From Tretioscincus oriximinensis (Eukaryota; Chordata; Lepidosauria; Squamata; Gymnophthalmidae), in assembly GCA_022410635.1 (NCBI GenBank), contig JAJVDF010000867.1:67384-131383 (forward strand): DNA of 64,000 bases, read 5' to 3'. The position numbers were made by a program, and so were the translations under genes. Position 1 is the stretch's first letter, and each line of letters starts with the position of its first letter. The notes under the pieces are model-generated. The model had not been told where the DNA came from, did no database searches, and was given only the letters and a program-made list of their open reading frames with translations. Of this stretch, positions 22,451-31,641 are shown one piece after another.

Positions 22451-22479
22451 ACTGCTACTACTGCCAGCTTTGCTGCAGC

Positions 22480-22745
22480 TCAGCGGTGTGCCCCATACGC
22501 AAATGAGAATCCCCGTGCCATGCACGATGTATGAGGATGAGCATCCCAGATACGAGAATCTCTGCCACCATCACAGCCCTGCCCTGCCCATTGCAACATC
22601 ATTTCTGGTGATGTCATTTTGTTGCCCCACCCACATCCCAGATTCCACCCTTAGCCCTGCTCTCTTCAGCCCAGAAATCACCATATGCAAATATTCGTAC
22701 ACCAAGCAAATTCTCATACATATCAGGAATGTTTTTTCTTCATAA
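22480..22745. mobile_element. Fold-back MITE, family M2, diverged
   Basis: 'CAACATCATTTCTGGTGATG' lies in the centre. 'CATACGCAAATGAGAATC' at the left edge and 'AAATTCTCATACAT' at the right edge are inverted. Confidence 0.55.
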
Positions 22746-23317
22746 CAAACGTGTGCTGGATATTGGTATTGTTTTCAAGGGAATTGTTGTCATAGAAGCA
22801 GCTTGCCAGGTAATTTTGCTCTTTTGTTGTAATCCGAAACTTTCACACAAAGCCCTTCTGAGACACAATTTCGCTCCGTATGCAAGAACGCACATTCCTG
22901 CAATGATTTGAAATTCATAAGATTTTTCTACGAAATACAACTCCTGGAAATCATGATGAATAACTGTCCTCGTTCTCTGCTGCTCTTGTTGCGAGAGAAG
23001 AGTGATTCACAGCCAAAACTTGCAGCTGACAGCACTTATGTTTGGGATTTAGGTCTCTCTCCTCCCTATACCCACTGAATAATGATCCAAGTTTGTTTCC
23101 AAATCTGCCCACTCTTGTGCCTGACAAAAAGAAAGCTGGGGCGGATGCCAAAGGAAAATGTTTTGAAACATCCTTTTTGCTCATCTCTATGAAGGATGAG
23201 AAATTCCTTTCGTCTTAGTGCCTGTTTGATAGTCAAGACAGTTCAGCAAAGGAGAACTCTGACGTTTTGACAACAGAACAGACACAAAGTTTCCCTGTAA
23301 AACATTATTTATTTACT
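22746..23317. other. Unassigned, no gene seen
   Basis: No recognised content. Confidence 0.35.
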
Positions 23318-23475
23318 AGCAGAATTAGCCCGTTGCATTACAATAATGTAATGGGCTCTAGCCCCTCCTCCCCCTTGCTCCCATCCATGCCTCCAGTACC
23401 GCTCTCCCTCACCCCATTCTTTCTCCCTCCTCCTTTCCTACTTCCGTCTCACTCTTTATCATCCTCCCTTCCTCT
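23318..23475. repeat. AGCCCGTT hairpin followed by pyrimidine-rich tract
   Basis: 'ACTAGCAGAATTAGCCCGTT' leads into an imperfect hairpin that ends in GGGCTCTAG. A C/T-rich stretch up to about 23475 follows. The layout matches 8853-9036. Confidence 0.6.
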
Positions 23476-23589
23476 CTGAAGGCTACCAAAGTTCCAAGCC
23501 CTGTCACTGGTCTCTGGAGGCTGCCAAAGTTCCAAGCCCTGTAGTTGGTTGTTACACCTCAGAACGTTGAACTCTTTCGATACCTGTTT

Positions 23590-23760
23590 TATTATATGTT
23601 CAGATTTATTTAAAATGATTTATATCCCACCCTTCACCACCGGTCGCAGGACGCATAACAAAAGATTGAGAAAACTACAAAAGATAAACACACATTAACA
23701 AAAAATTCAAAACATTTACTTGGTTGCCCTGAGAACAAAGGCTTAAATTGTTGGGCACCA
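23590..23760 (-). mobile_element. Possible LINE 3' end, antisense
   Basis: 'TTTATATCCCACCCTTCACC' and later 'CAAAACATTTACTTGG' resemble the antisense tail of the L2-like copies. The match is weak. Confidence 0.4.
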
Positions 23761-23864
23761 TAGAGTTGTGACTGGCTCCTGGTTGATGATATGTGCATTT
23801 TCTTGGGCCTTGGTAAGCAGATTTATTGGCAGAAGTACAGACTTGGTTTGGCGTTATCTGCAGT

Positions 23865-24180
23865 GACTAGATCTGCTGAATGGGGCCAGAGCCCATCCAG
23901 TCCAGCCTTCTGTCTCACACAGTGGCCCACCAATTTCACCGGGACAATCTCAAGCAGAAGGCAAAAACCCTCACCTGTTCTTGACTTCTTGCAAAACGGT
24001 ATTTCAGGAATCCTGCCTGCTTTTCCATCTTAATAGCTATCGATACTCTTGGCTTCCATTAATTTATCTAATCCTATCTTGAAGCTATCCAGGCTGCTAG
24101 CTACCACTACTTCTTCTGGAAGTGAATTCCAAAGACCAATGACCTTCTGGGTGAAAAAATACAGCCATGCAGTTTTCCTG
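23865..24180 (-). mobile_element. CR1 LINE 3' end, antisense
   Basis: 'CTGAATGGGGCCAGAGCCCA' starts the 3' UTR. The copy runs through 'CTAATCCTATCTTGAAGCTA' to 'CTTCTGGGTGAAAAAATACA', the ORF2 F-F-T-Q-R-V region read backwards. Confidence 0.9.
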
Positions 24181-24505
24181 ACAAAGATAACTAGGTGGTT
24201 TTCTGTTGCCTAATTCTGCAGAAAGGCAGTTGATCGGATTAGCAACTTTCTGTTTTCTAAGTCCTTTGTGCTACCACTGAGCGATAGACACTTCCAAAAG
24301 CTTAAACAACTTGTTTTTGAACTGGCTCCACTCCCAGGACTTCGCCCTGCAGGAATGTGGCTGGTAAAACCTTGCCTGAAATGTAGTAAAACTGTATTCA
24401 CGTTTCAGAGCTGAAATGTCCGAAATCTGAGCTTTCAGACACGTTTACGGTTGTTTTTATCCACCTCGCTTTCAGTGTGATCTGCTCTGAGATTGAGAGA
24501 GAAAG
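24181..24505. other. Unassigned, no gene seen
   Basis: No recognised content. Confidence 0.35.
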
Positions 24506-24508
24506 CTA

Positions 24509-24830
24509 AATAGATAAATATTAACAAAAGGGCCAGAGTTGGGGAGGTGGAGTAGACAAGGGCAGAGCAAGAGGAAGAACCAACTGGCAGGGTAGGGTGG
24601 GAGACTGGCAGAAAGGCAGGAGCTACAGGGAGCCCATTCTATACCCTCGGAACTTGTTCTTCCACTAGCAGATAAATATTAACAGAAGCTCTGGTGTTGG
24701 GGGTAGGTAAGGAGGCAGGGCAGGAGGGCTCAAGCTAGACCCTATTCTGTTTTTTATTTTAGGAATGGGCTCTTCCGATAGTAGATAAATAAATATCAGC
24801 AGAAGCGTTGGAGTTGGATCGCTATAAATT
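24509..24830. repeat. Degenerate tandem repeat, about three units
   Basis: The phrase AGATAAATATTAACA(A/G)AAG begins units at about 24512 and 24671. A diverged third unit starts at about 24782 (AGATAAATAAATATCAGCAG). Each unit continues with GTTGGGG/GGTGTTGG and 'AGCCCATTCTAT…' or 'ACCCTATTCTGT…', giving periods of roughly 160 and 110 bp. Confidence 0.65.
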
Positions 24831-25312
24831 TAAAAACTACGGCCATTAGAAATAGTAGCGAGCATCCTTATACAGCCTTAAATATCCTTAATAAACCCTA
24901 TTTCAAAGGCACGTTGCCACTTCCTGCATCAGTGGGGCTTTTTTTTACAATGACAAGCCTCATAAACGATTCTTTTTTTCCCTTTCAAACGCTATCTAGG
25001 CAGCACCTGCTAAAATGACTTCGGAGAAAACATTGAGCTACTTTTTCTGGGGCAGACAGGTGGTCACAGTGACGGTGAAAAAACTGACAGTTCAGACTGG
25101 TTTACAGCTACAGATGCCCTGCTGCAAGGAAATTGGAGGATACATTTTGCAGGCTGTTTGCGACAGCGTATGTGCCCTGTGGCACGTACCCTCCGACAGG
25201 GTAGAGTTTGGTAAGACCCACAAGGCGGCATCGTTGTTCAAGGACTCACGGAAAAACAAGAATCTGAGTTTTATAGGACAGGAGAGAGATTAGAGTTACC
25301 TGATAGAAAAGA
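24831..25312. other. Unassigned; 92-codon open frame not called
   Basis: A plus-strand frame at 25015-25293 has no recognisable domain and no clear splice context. I treat it as chance. Confidence 0.35.
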
Positions 25313-25314
25313 AC

Positions 25315-25835
25315 CACAACAGTGGCCCTGAAAAGCAGACATGGGGACTTTTGGACCTTTAAAAGTGGCACAAAAGTGGGAATTTCAGGGCTTCTGCACC
25401 TCTAGTAATGGCAGAGAAGAATTTTCAGGGCTCTTACACCTTAAATATCATAGAGAGGAATGAATTTCAGGGCTTCTGCACCTTCAATAATGGGGTGGAA
25501 GAAGAATTTTCAGGGACCTTAGACCATTAATGGCGCCCAGAAAACTGAATTTCAGGGCTTCTGCCCTTGTAATAGTGACCCAGAAAAGGATACCCCTATG
25601 CTTTTAATAGGGGCACAAGATGTGAGATTTTTAGAACGCTTACACTTTTAGTAATGGCAGAGAAAAAGGCTTTTTAGGGCAGATTTAGTTTCAGGATATT
25701 TCAGGGTTAGAAGAGATTCTCGCAGATCTAATTCCAGGGAGTTTCAGTTATACAGAAGACAAAATCTCAGAACACCTGCCTCTTTAATAGTGGCCCAGAA
25801 AGAAGAGTTTTAGGGCTCTTGTACTTTTAAGAGTG
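25315..25835. repeat. Degenerate minisatellite, 'TTTCAGGGCTTCTGCACC' units
   Basis: A unit of roughly 50-60 bp recurs about nine times. Its parts are GAATTTCAGGGCTTCTGCAC, then (C)TTTTAATAATGGC and CAGAGAA(G). The best conserved starts are near 25380, 25425, 25469, 25506 and 25548. Later units are more diverged. It looks like an old minisatellite with no coding frame maintained across units. Confidence 0.8.
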
Positions 25836-26284
25836 GCACCAACTGGGCATTTTGAATCTCCAAACCAAGGACACCAAGAAAAATAAAATTATATAGAGCA
25901 GCCTTGTACTGCCCGAGGTGAAAGCCAAGATGGCGCCTCCCTCCAATTCCAGTGAGGAAAAGCTGACTGAACTGGAGCCTTCTGTGAAATATTGGAGATG
26001 GGATCCCCTGTGGCACGTGAAGATGCAGGGTAATTCGTAGGGCGTGCAGGAAAATACGTGGAAATTGCAGCTTAAACTGTGTCGCTTCCCTTCATCATTT
26101 ACAGCCTAGAGCCACTGGCTTCCATGGCCTAATGACAGGGCAGGGTCAGTAACTCTCCATAATGAAACAGAATGATCTGAGATTGGAGCAATGCTCTTCC
26201 ACCCTTGTGCTCCTGGCTTTTCAGAAATAATTATGCTTTGGTTGAAACCCTTCTCTCAAGGACGATGCCTTGGCATATGCCAGT
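25836..26284. other. Unassigned, no gene seen
   Basis: No recognised content. Confidence 0.35.
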
Positions 26285-26430
26285 GCCTGTCTTATTTATT
26301 TATTTACATAATTACTTACTTACTTGTGGAGAAGCCCGCAAATGCAGCATTACTTATTTACTTACTTACATAACTTACTTGAGGAGAAGCCCGCAAATGC
26401 GGACTGACTGACAGACAGACATACAAACGT
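26285..26430. repeat. Tandem duplication with (TTAC)n and (ACAG)n runs
   Basis: 'GGAGAAGCCCGCAAATGC' occurs twice, at 26329-26346 and 26383-26400. Each copy is preceded by a (CTTA)n run. The second is followed by GACTGACTGACAGACAGACA. Confidence 0.8.
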
Positions 26431-26640
26431 ATGCGTTATGTGGGTTTGGGCGCTGCAGGCTCCCATCATTCCGCCACTTCTGGAGGAGGAAAGGGGAGCC
26501 TATGGTGCCCAAACTCACCAACAGATGCATGCATATTCCGATGCTCCAGGCTATCAGATTGGTCACTAAAGACCAATCCCAGAGCTTGGAAATTTTACCA
26601 TCGGCAATGCATCTCTTATTAATGGTAAAGACTTGTTTAT
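26431..26640. mobile_element. Dispersed element sharing the 'ATTGGTC…AAAGACC' motif with 59.4-59.6 kb
   Basis: 'CAGATTGGTCACTAAAGACC' is close to 'GATTGGTCCATAAAGACCG' at about 59520. In both places an 'AGCTTGGAA' sequence follows. The boundaries and class are unknown. Confidence 0.4.
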
Positions 26641-27060
26641 GCTTATGTTCCACCTTGTACACAAAGGTCTCAGGGTTCCTAACAATAAAAGCAAGAATAC
26701 AAAATTAACAGTTTAAAACAGTGCCTGAAAGTAGGGAAGGGAAAGCTGCTTCTTCAACTAAAGGCCAGGTGAAAGAGGTGTGTCTTCAAAGATTTTCCAA
26801 AGGTATAAAGTGATGGTGATTGATGGGTGGAGACTATTCCATAGTCTGAAGGCCACCAAAGAGAAGGCCCTGGCCCGGGTTCCCACACCCTTTGCTACTG
26901 GGAAAGGTGATTCAGGCAGGAGGGCAGCCTACGGAGATCTTAGGGCTGATATGGGAAAAGGCGTTCCTTTATATATTTGGGGCAAAAGTCATTTAGAGCC
27001 TTATAAGTTAAAGACAGCTTAATTGGGCTCGGTAGCCAATTGCAGCCAGTGCAACTCTTT
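26641..27060 (-). mobile_element. L2-like LINE 3' end, antisense
   Basis: It reads backwards from 'GTACACAAAGGTCTCAGGG' through 'AAAGGCCAGGTGAAAGAGGT' and 'ACTATTCCATAGTCTGAAGG' to 'GCCAGTGCAACTCTTT'. The copy at 11180-11580 has the same order. Confidence 0.65.
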
Positions 27061-27174
27061 CAAGACTGGCATCTTGAGAGCACCATCCTCTTTCTCCATA
27101 AGTGCATCTGCCTGGCCTGTAATTCGGAACTGTTACCCAGCCAGAGCGGTGGACAATTGATGGTACAAAATGAA

Positions 27175-27420
27175 ACTGGAGAAACTAGCCTGCCCTGCCC
27201 CTGCCCCTTTTTGGTCACATGACTTCCGTCCTTGCCCATCATTAAGATGGCATCCCAGAACCAAAACAGGAAATGACATCAGTAGTGGGTAGGGCAGGAG
27301 AAGTCATGTGAAACAAAAGGGGTTGGGGTGGGGGCAGAGGGGAGGGGGAAACTAATAAAATTGAATTTATCTCTCCTACAAAACCCTGAAATGGCAGACC
27401 TTGTTTGTGTGCACGATTCT
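27175..27420. mobile_element. Fold-back MITE, family M2 (CATGTGAC subfamily)
   Basis: The facing arms are 'TTTTTGGTCACATGACTTCC' and 'GAAGTCATGTGAAACAAAAG', with 'GGAAATGACATCAGTAG' between them. The right edge 'CACGATTCTCATATGATC' mirrors the left edge of the 16831 copy. Confidence 0.7.
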
Positions 27421-27429
27421 CATATGATC

Positions 27430-27648
27430 TCCCATCACTGGAAGAAATTCAAACAGTTGCTGACGTAACGAGAATATTTGAAGACGCATCTCTTTCATCT
27501 GGCCTTTGGCTGAAGAAATGTTATTCTCTTCCCACTTCTGGATACTGTTTTTATATTGTTTTTAATGGTAAATTTGTATTGTTGCTTTTATTGTTGGCCG
27601 CCCTGAGATCTTCAGGTATAGGGCGGGGTATAAATGTAAATAAATAAA
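27430..27648 (+). mobile_element. L2-like LINE 3' end
   Basis: A short ORF2 end (F-E-D-A-S-L-S-S-G-L near 27480-27510) precedes 'GGCCGCCCTGAGATC' and 'GGGCGGGGTATAAATG', ending in (TAAA)n. The same tail closes the element at 33000-33070. Confidence 0.75.
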
Positions 27649-28240
27649 TAATTCACATTGCCTGTTAGGGAGCTCCTACAAATCCAAAAAATGGCATCCA
27701 GAAGTCATTGCTGATAGAACCCCGCCCACACTGGCTATTTTTAGGGCAACGGGAATGCCACTGTGCTGGGCTTGCCCCACGATTCGGAATCACACAGAGT
27801 CCTGATGTCACACTACAGATTATAGCAGGGAAGAAATATAATGGATGAATTGATCGCATGTGCACGCATAGCACTGGAAGGAGGTTGGAAAGACCAGTAA
27901 ATGACCAGATTAATCTTCTCAATGAAATTTTCTCATAATGTGTCTGTAAGGGATTGAACAAATTAGTCCTGCCAGTAGGGGGAGAAAATCAAAATGTGTC
28001 AAAATTGTGTATGTGTGGTAAAATTGTAAAAGGATAAATAAAGTTTGCTTGACTACACACACAAAAAATATGAGTATAGCGGTGAAAAGGAACTCTTAGG
28101 TAAGGAGGTTTTAAATACTTAAATGACAGTTAGGCCAAAAGAACAACATTGAGAACTTGGATCAGTAGAATTTTCCCTTCTTCTGTCTTTTCTCCAAACT
28201 CCACTTTCCAAACCAGATCTAAAACAGGCAGACGAGGCTT
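27649..28240. other. Unassigned, beyond the NECTIN2 3' end
   Basis: No exon was recognised. The plus strand has one AATAAA at about 28035. It would face away from NECTIN2 and has no gene to serve here. Confidence 0.4.
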
Positions 28241-28244
28241 CGTT

Positions 28245-29550
28245 TTTAGGACAACTTTTAATTTCACGTAAAAGACATGATCCCAACGGGGACAAGAATG
28301 GGGGGGGGGGGGGGAAGCAGAATCTGAACACGCAAAAGCGCGACAAACAAACGGAAAAGCAACCACTGTACGAAAATAACTCTGTGCCTTTTCGAAAGGC
28401 TGGGGTATTTACAGATGTTTGGGGAGGCTGGAAGAGAGAGCCTGCTGACCCATATGTAAGGCACAGCACGGAAGGGACAGTGTATTTGTGAAGCAGGCAG
28501 GATGGGAAACATGTTTCTGTTTCCTTCCCCCCAACCCCAGACCCCCACCCCCACCCCACCCTGCATCCAACAGTTTCACAGGAACACAACGCCTGTCCCC
28601 CAAATGCACGTTTAAATGGTGAATGGTCCAGGGAAGACGGAAAAACAACAGTGGGACATGCTGAACCACGGAGAGAGAAACAGGATGGATGCAAAACCAG
28701 GCATATTGATATACAGGACTCTTTCCAGAACCAATTACCATTGAAGCCCCTCCCGCATTGCCCCTCCCCATCCCGCTAAACCGTGGTCTAGCTTCCTGAT
28801 GGAAAAAGAGAAACTGTGGTATGATAATCAGTACAGCTTTGGTTGCCCACAGACAGGCAGGATATATGTGAAGGAGGGATATGACAAAGGGCGAAGGTTT
28901 CGGTCGGCACCTCGACTTGACCCTCGCCCTCCTCCCTGGCACCAGGCTAGAGAGATTCAGCACCAGCTAAGACCACTGGGTGAACAGCACCCAACTCCAC
29001 TCACCTACCTCTCCCTAACTCCAGTGGGTACCACTAAGGAGAAGGCTTTAGAAGCGTCAATTTTGGAGACACCTCTTGGGACAGGTCACCCTAACGCCCT
29101 TTCTGTTGGCACCAGGAGAATTTGTTGTTCCTTTATGAGCTGCCCTAAACCCTGTGTTGACAGCCAGATTTATAGCTCCCTCTGACAAGTGGTTAAAAAA
29201 ACAAAAACTTGAAAATCCAGTTAAGGCAGCAGTAGTTACTGCCAACAAAATGTCTTCTGGCAACAGAAGAGGGAAAAAAATTGTTCCGGCGAGTGGGGAG
29301 TTTGGAAATGTCCCCTTTCTGATCCCCCTGAAGGTGTCCATGGAGGATTTCTGCCAAGGAAAATATTGCCACACTCTTCAGAACGGGAGCTTCACTCTTG
29401 TGACAAAGTGTCCCAGTCACAAAGGACTGATAAATTAAAACAGGAGAAGAGTGGGGAAGGTCCTAGAATGGTTTCTTGTATTTTGAGGAAGGCAGGAAGA
29501 GACGAATCTCTTTACTGCTCTCTGCGACGCTCCCGCACGGAGGCGCGAGT
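28245..29550 (-). other. NECTIN2: Probable NECTIN2 3' UTR
   Basis: The sequence directly after the stop codon is largely repeat-free. The first plausible poly(A) signal downstream on the minus strand that I see is ATTAAA (complement at 28257-28262), which would give a 3' UTR of about 1.3 kb. A 191-codon minus-strand frame (28119-28694) and overlapping open frames here have low-complexity proline/serine composition and no domain, so I read them as UTR. The true end needs transcript data. Confidence 0.4.
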
Positions 29551-30008
29551 TCAGACATAGACCGCTGTCCTGGATATAATGGATCCGTCGTGCTGGGACT
29601 CCATGTCGTCGTACTCATAGCCGTGGGAGGTGGAGCCAAGCTGGAGCATTGGGCCTAGTTGGTCGAACCGCTCGTCCTCGTCCTCCAAGCGGTGGGATGA
29701 ATAGCTGTAGGGCAGGTGCCGCTCCAAGTCCTCGTCCTCGTCGTATTCGTTGTCTTCCTGCCGGCCCCTCCCCACGGCAGATTTCAGGGGCCGGTCGAGT
29801 TCCGTGAACTCATGTTTCGGAGGCGGTGCAGTGCCATTACCAAAGACCCGGGTCTTGGGGTCATAAGAGCCTTTGGTGTCCCGGAGGCGGTAGCGACGCA
29901 GGACGAAGAAGACGACTATGGCCCCCAAAATAGCCAGGGCCAGGATCCCCCCTACGATGGACCCAGCTAAGGCTCCAGCGCTGCTGCTCTGCCTCTTCGC
30001 CGGCTGGT
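29551..30008 (-). CDS. NECTIN2: NECTIN2 last coding exon: membrane span and cytoplasmic tail
   Basis: Nectin-2 is a single-pass Ig-superfamily adhesion molecule that binds afadin at adherens junctions through its C-terminus. This exon is 458 bp, enters in phase 1 after a TTTACTCAG acceptor and ends at a TGA stop. It encodes 152 residues. A serine-rich stalk comes first, then a hydrophobic span at about residues 13-37 with two G-G/A-G type turns, then the stop-transfer motif R-R-Y-R-L-R. The tail has a Y-D-P-K-x-x-V-x-G-N-G motif, an acidic stretch (E-D-N-E-Y-D-E-D-E-D) and the terminal segment D-D-M-E-S-Q-x-D-G-S-x-I-S-R-x-A-V-Y-V. That ending identifies nectin-2, in its shorter-tail isoform type, rather than nectin-1 or -3, which end E-W-Y-V. 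The final A-V-Y-V is the PDZ ligand. Span and tail lie in one uninterrupted exon. No exon for the alternative longer tail was found. Confidence 0.93.
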
Positions 30009-31010
30009 CTGAGTAAAGAAAGGAAGATGGTGGAAGTCACTCAGGGGGAAGGGCACCATTTGCATTGCCGGCGCGAGGAAAGGGGCAGAGCTGCAGACGG
30101 AGCTTTGGAAGGGCACCCAGGTGTGGGTCTCTGGGACCCCACACCTCATCCATCTGGGGGGGATCCTCCTGCAGGGGAAGCAAGTGAGACCCCTGGGGCC
30201 CAAGGAGTACTGAGACACATAAGAGGGTCCAGAGACCACCTCCTACATGCAGGTCTGCCCAGGAGCGATGCCACAGAGCTAATTTTCCTTGCCAATCATG
30301 CGGCCTTTGCACCCACAATGCACCTGTGCTACCAGCGCATGTTGTTGTCTCAGGCCTTGAACCCCAAGGAGCCCCACAGCAGTCTTTACCCACACAGGTT
30401 CTACCATGGCCTTTCGTTCTGGACATTCTAAGGACCTGGATCCAGGATGTGTACAAGTGCCAGGCTTTTCACAGTGCCAAGGGAAGGGAAAGCAGGGGTA
30501 GGCAGGTGGCTCGTAGCCCTGTGGATGCTGCCCAACCGCCAATGTGCCCCATGACTGTGCAGAACTAGAGCTGGAGGTTAAGAATACCTGGAAAACATTG
30601 CCCCCGCCCTTCTCCTCCTCTGCCTCTTCTACATGATACGCTAAACCTGAATTTGCAAGAAGCCATATTTAGGAAGAGGGACCCCCTCAGATACTCAGTG
30701 CCCTGTTGGAAGATAAGTAACAGTGCAATCCGTCCAAAGCTTTGAGAAGAGTCCTATGGAATGCATTTAATCATGCCCCCCTGTCTTGTCAATCCTTAGT
30801 GTGGCCCCCAAAGCAGTAAAGGGGTCATTCTTTGGGGTCAAATTTCTCACATGCACCAAAGGTCAGCCCACTCCGGAACGAAAGATCACACAGCACCCAA
30901 CACAAAGAACCACCCAGCAAGATTTCCCACAAGTAAGCAAGCAAGCATAGAGGTGGCACTTGGTCAGGTTTCCTGGTCAGCCTGAGGAACAGGACAGTCA
31001 GCCTAGAACA
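30009..31010 (-). other. NECTIN2: NECTIN2 last intron, 3' part
   Basis: The first kilobase upstream of the tail exon is GC-rich and contains no repeat that I recognise. I searched it for an alternative membrane-span exon and saw none. Confidence 0.5.
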
Positions 31011-31011
31011 A

Positions 31012-31390
31012 AAGAGGAGCCCTGCTGAATGGGGCAAGAGCCGATCTAGTCCAGCCTTCTGTCTCACCTAGTGGCCCACCGATTGCACCTGAGCAGACTC
31101 AAGCAGAAGAAGGCAAAACCCTTTCCTATTCTCAACTCCCTGCAAAGGGTGAATTTCAAGAATACTGCCTGTTTTTCCATCCTAATAGTCATCAGTACAC
31201 CTGTCTTCTATGAATTTATCTAATCCTATCTTGAAGCTATCCTGGCCACTACCTACCCCCACCTCCCCTGGAAGTGAATTCTACAGATCAATGACCATAT
31301 CTACCTTTGTTTAGTCCTAACACTTCTATAAGAAATGCTCTATTCCCCTTATCCAACCCAAGCATGATTCTATATACTCCATTAAGATAA
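31012..31390 (-). mobile_element. CR1 LINE 3' end, first of two adjacent antisense copies
   Basis: It starts with 'AAAAGAGGAGCCCTGCTGAA' and runs to 'CACTTCTATAAGAAATGCTC' and 'TATTCCCCTTATCC'. It has the same orientation as NECTIN2 and lies in its last intron. Confidence 0.85.
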
Positions 31391-31641
31391 GAATATAAGA
31401 ACACCAATTGGACCTGGGCAGCCTGAAACAGAAGAAGGCAAAAAACCCACCTGTTCTCGACTCCCTGCAAATGGTATTTCAGGAATCCTGCCTGTTGCTC
31501 CATGTCAGAAGCAGTTTGAAGAGATCCATCCTAGTAACTATTTATACTCTTGATGTCCACGACCTTGTCTAATCCTCTCTTAAAGCTATCCAGGTTTGTC
31601 GCTACCACCAGCTTTGCTGGAAATAAATTCCATCAGCTAAT
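31391..31641 (-). mobile_element. CR1 LINE, left piece of a copy split by L2
   Basis: It begins at a decayed 'AATATAAGAACACCAATTGG' and reads to 'AAATTCCATCAGCTAAT'. The next CR1 bases, TGACCCTCTGCGTGAAAAAA, are found only at 33071 on the far side of the L2 element. Confidence 0.85.

Noticed and set aside
25015..25293. 92-codon plus-strand frame with regular hydrophobic pattern
   Set aside because: No family recognised and no acceptor/donor pair in matching phase that I could support.
28119..28694. 191-codon minus-strand open frame as a gene
   Set aside because: It lies just past the NECTIN2 stop, is Ser/Pro/Cys-rich without any domain, and overlaps other open frames. It is better read as 3' UTR or flank.
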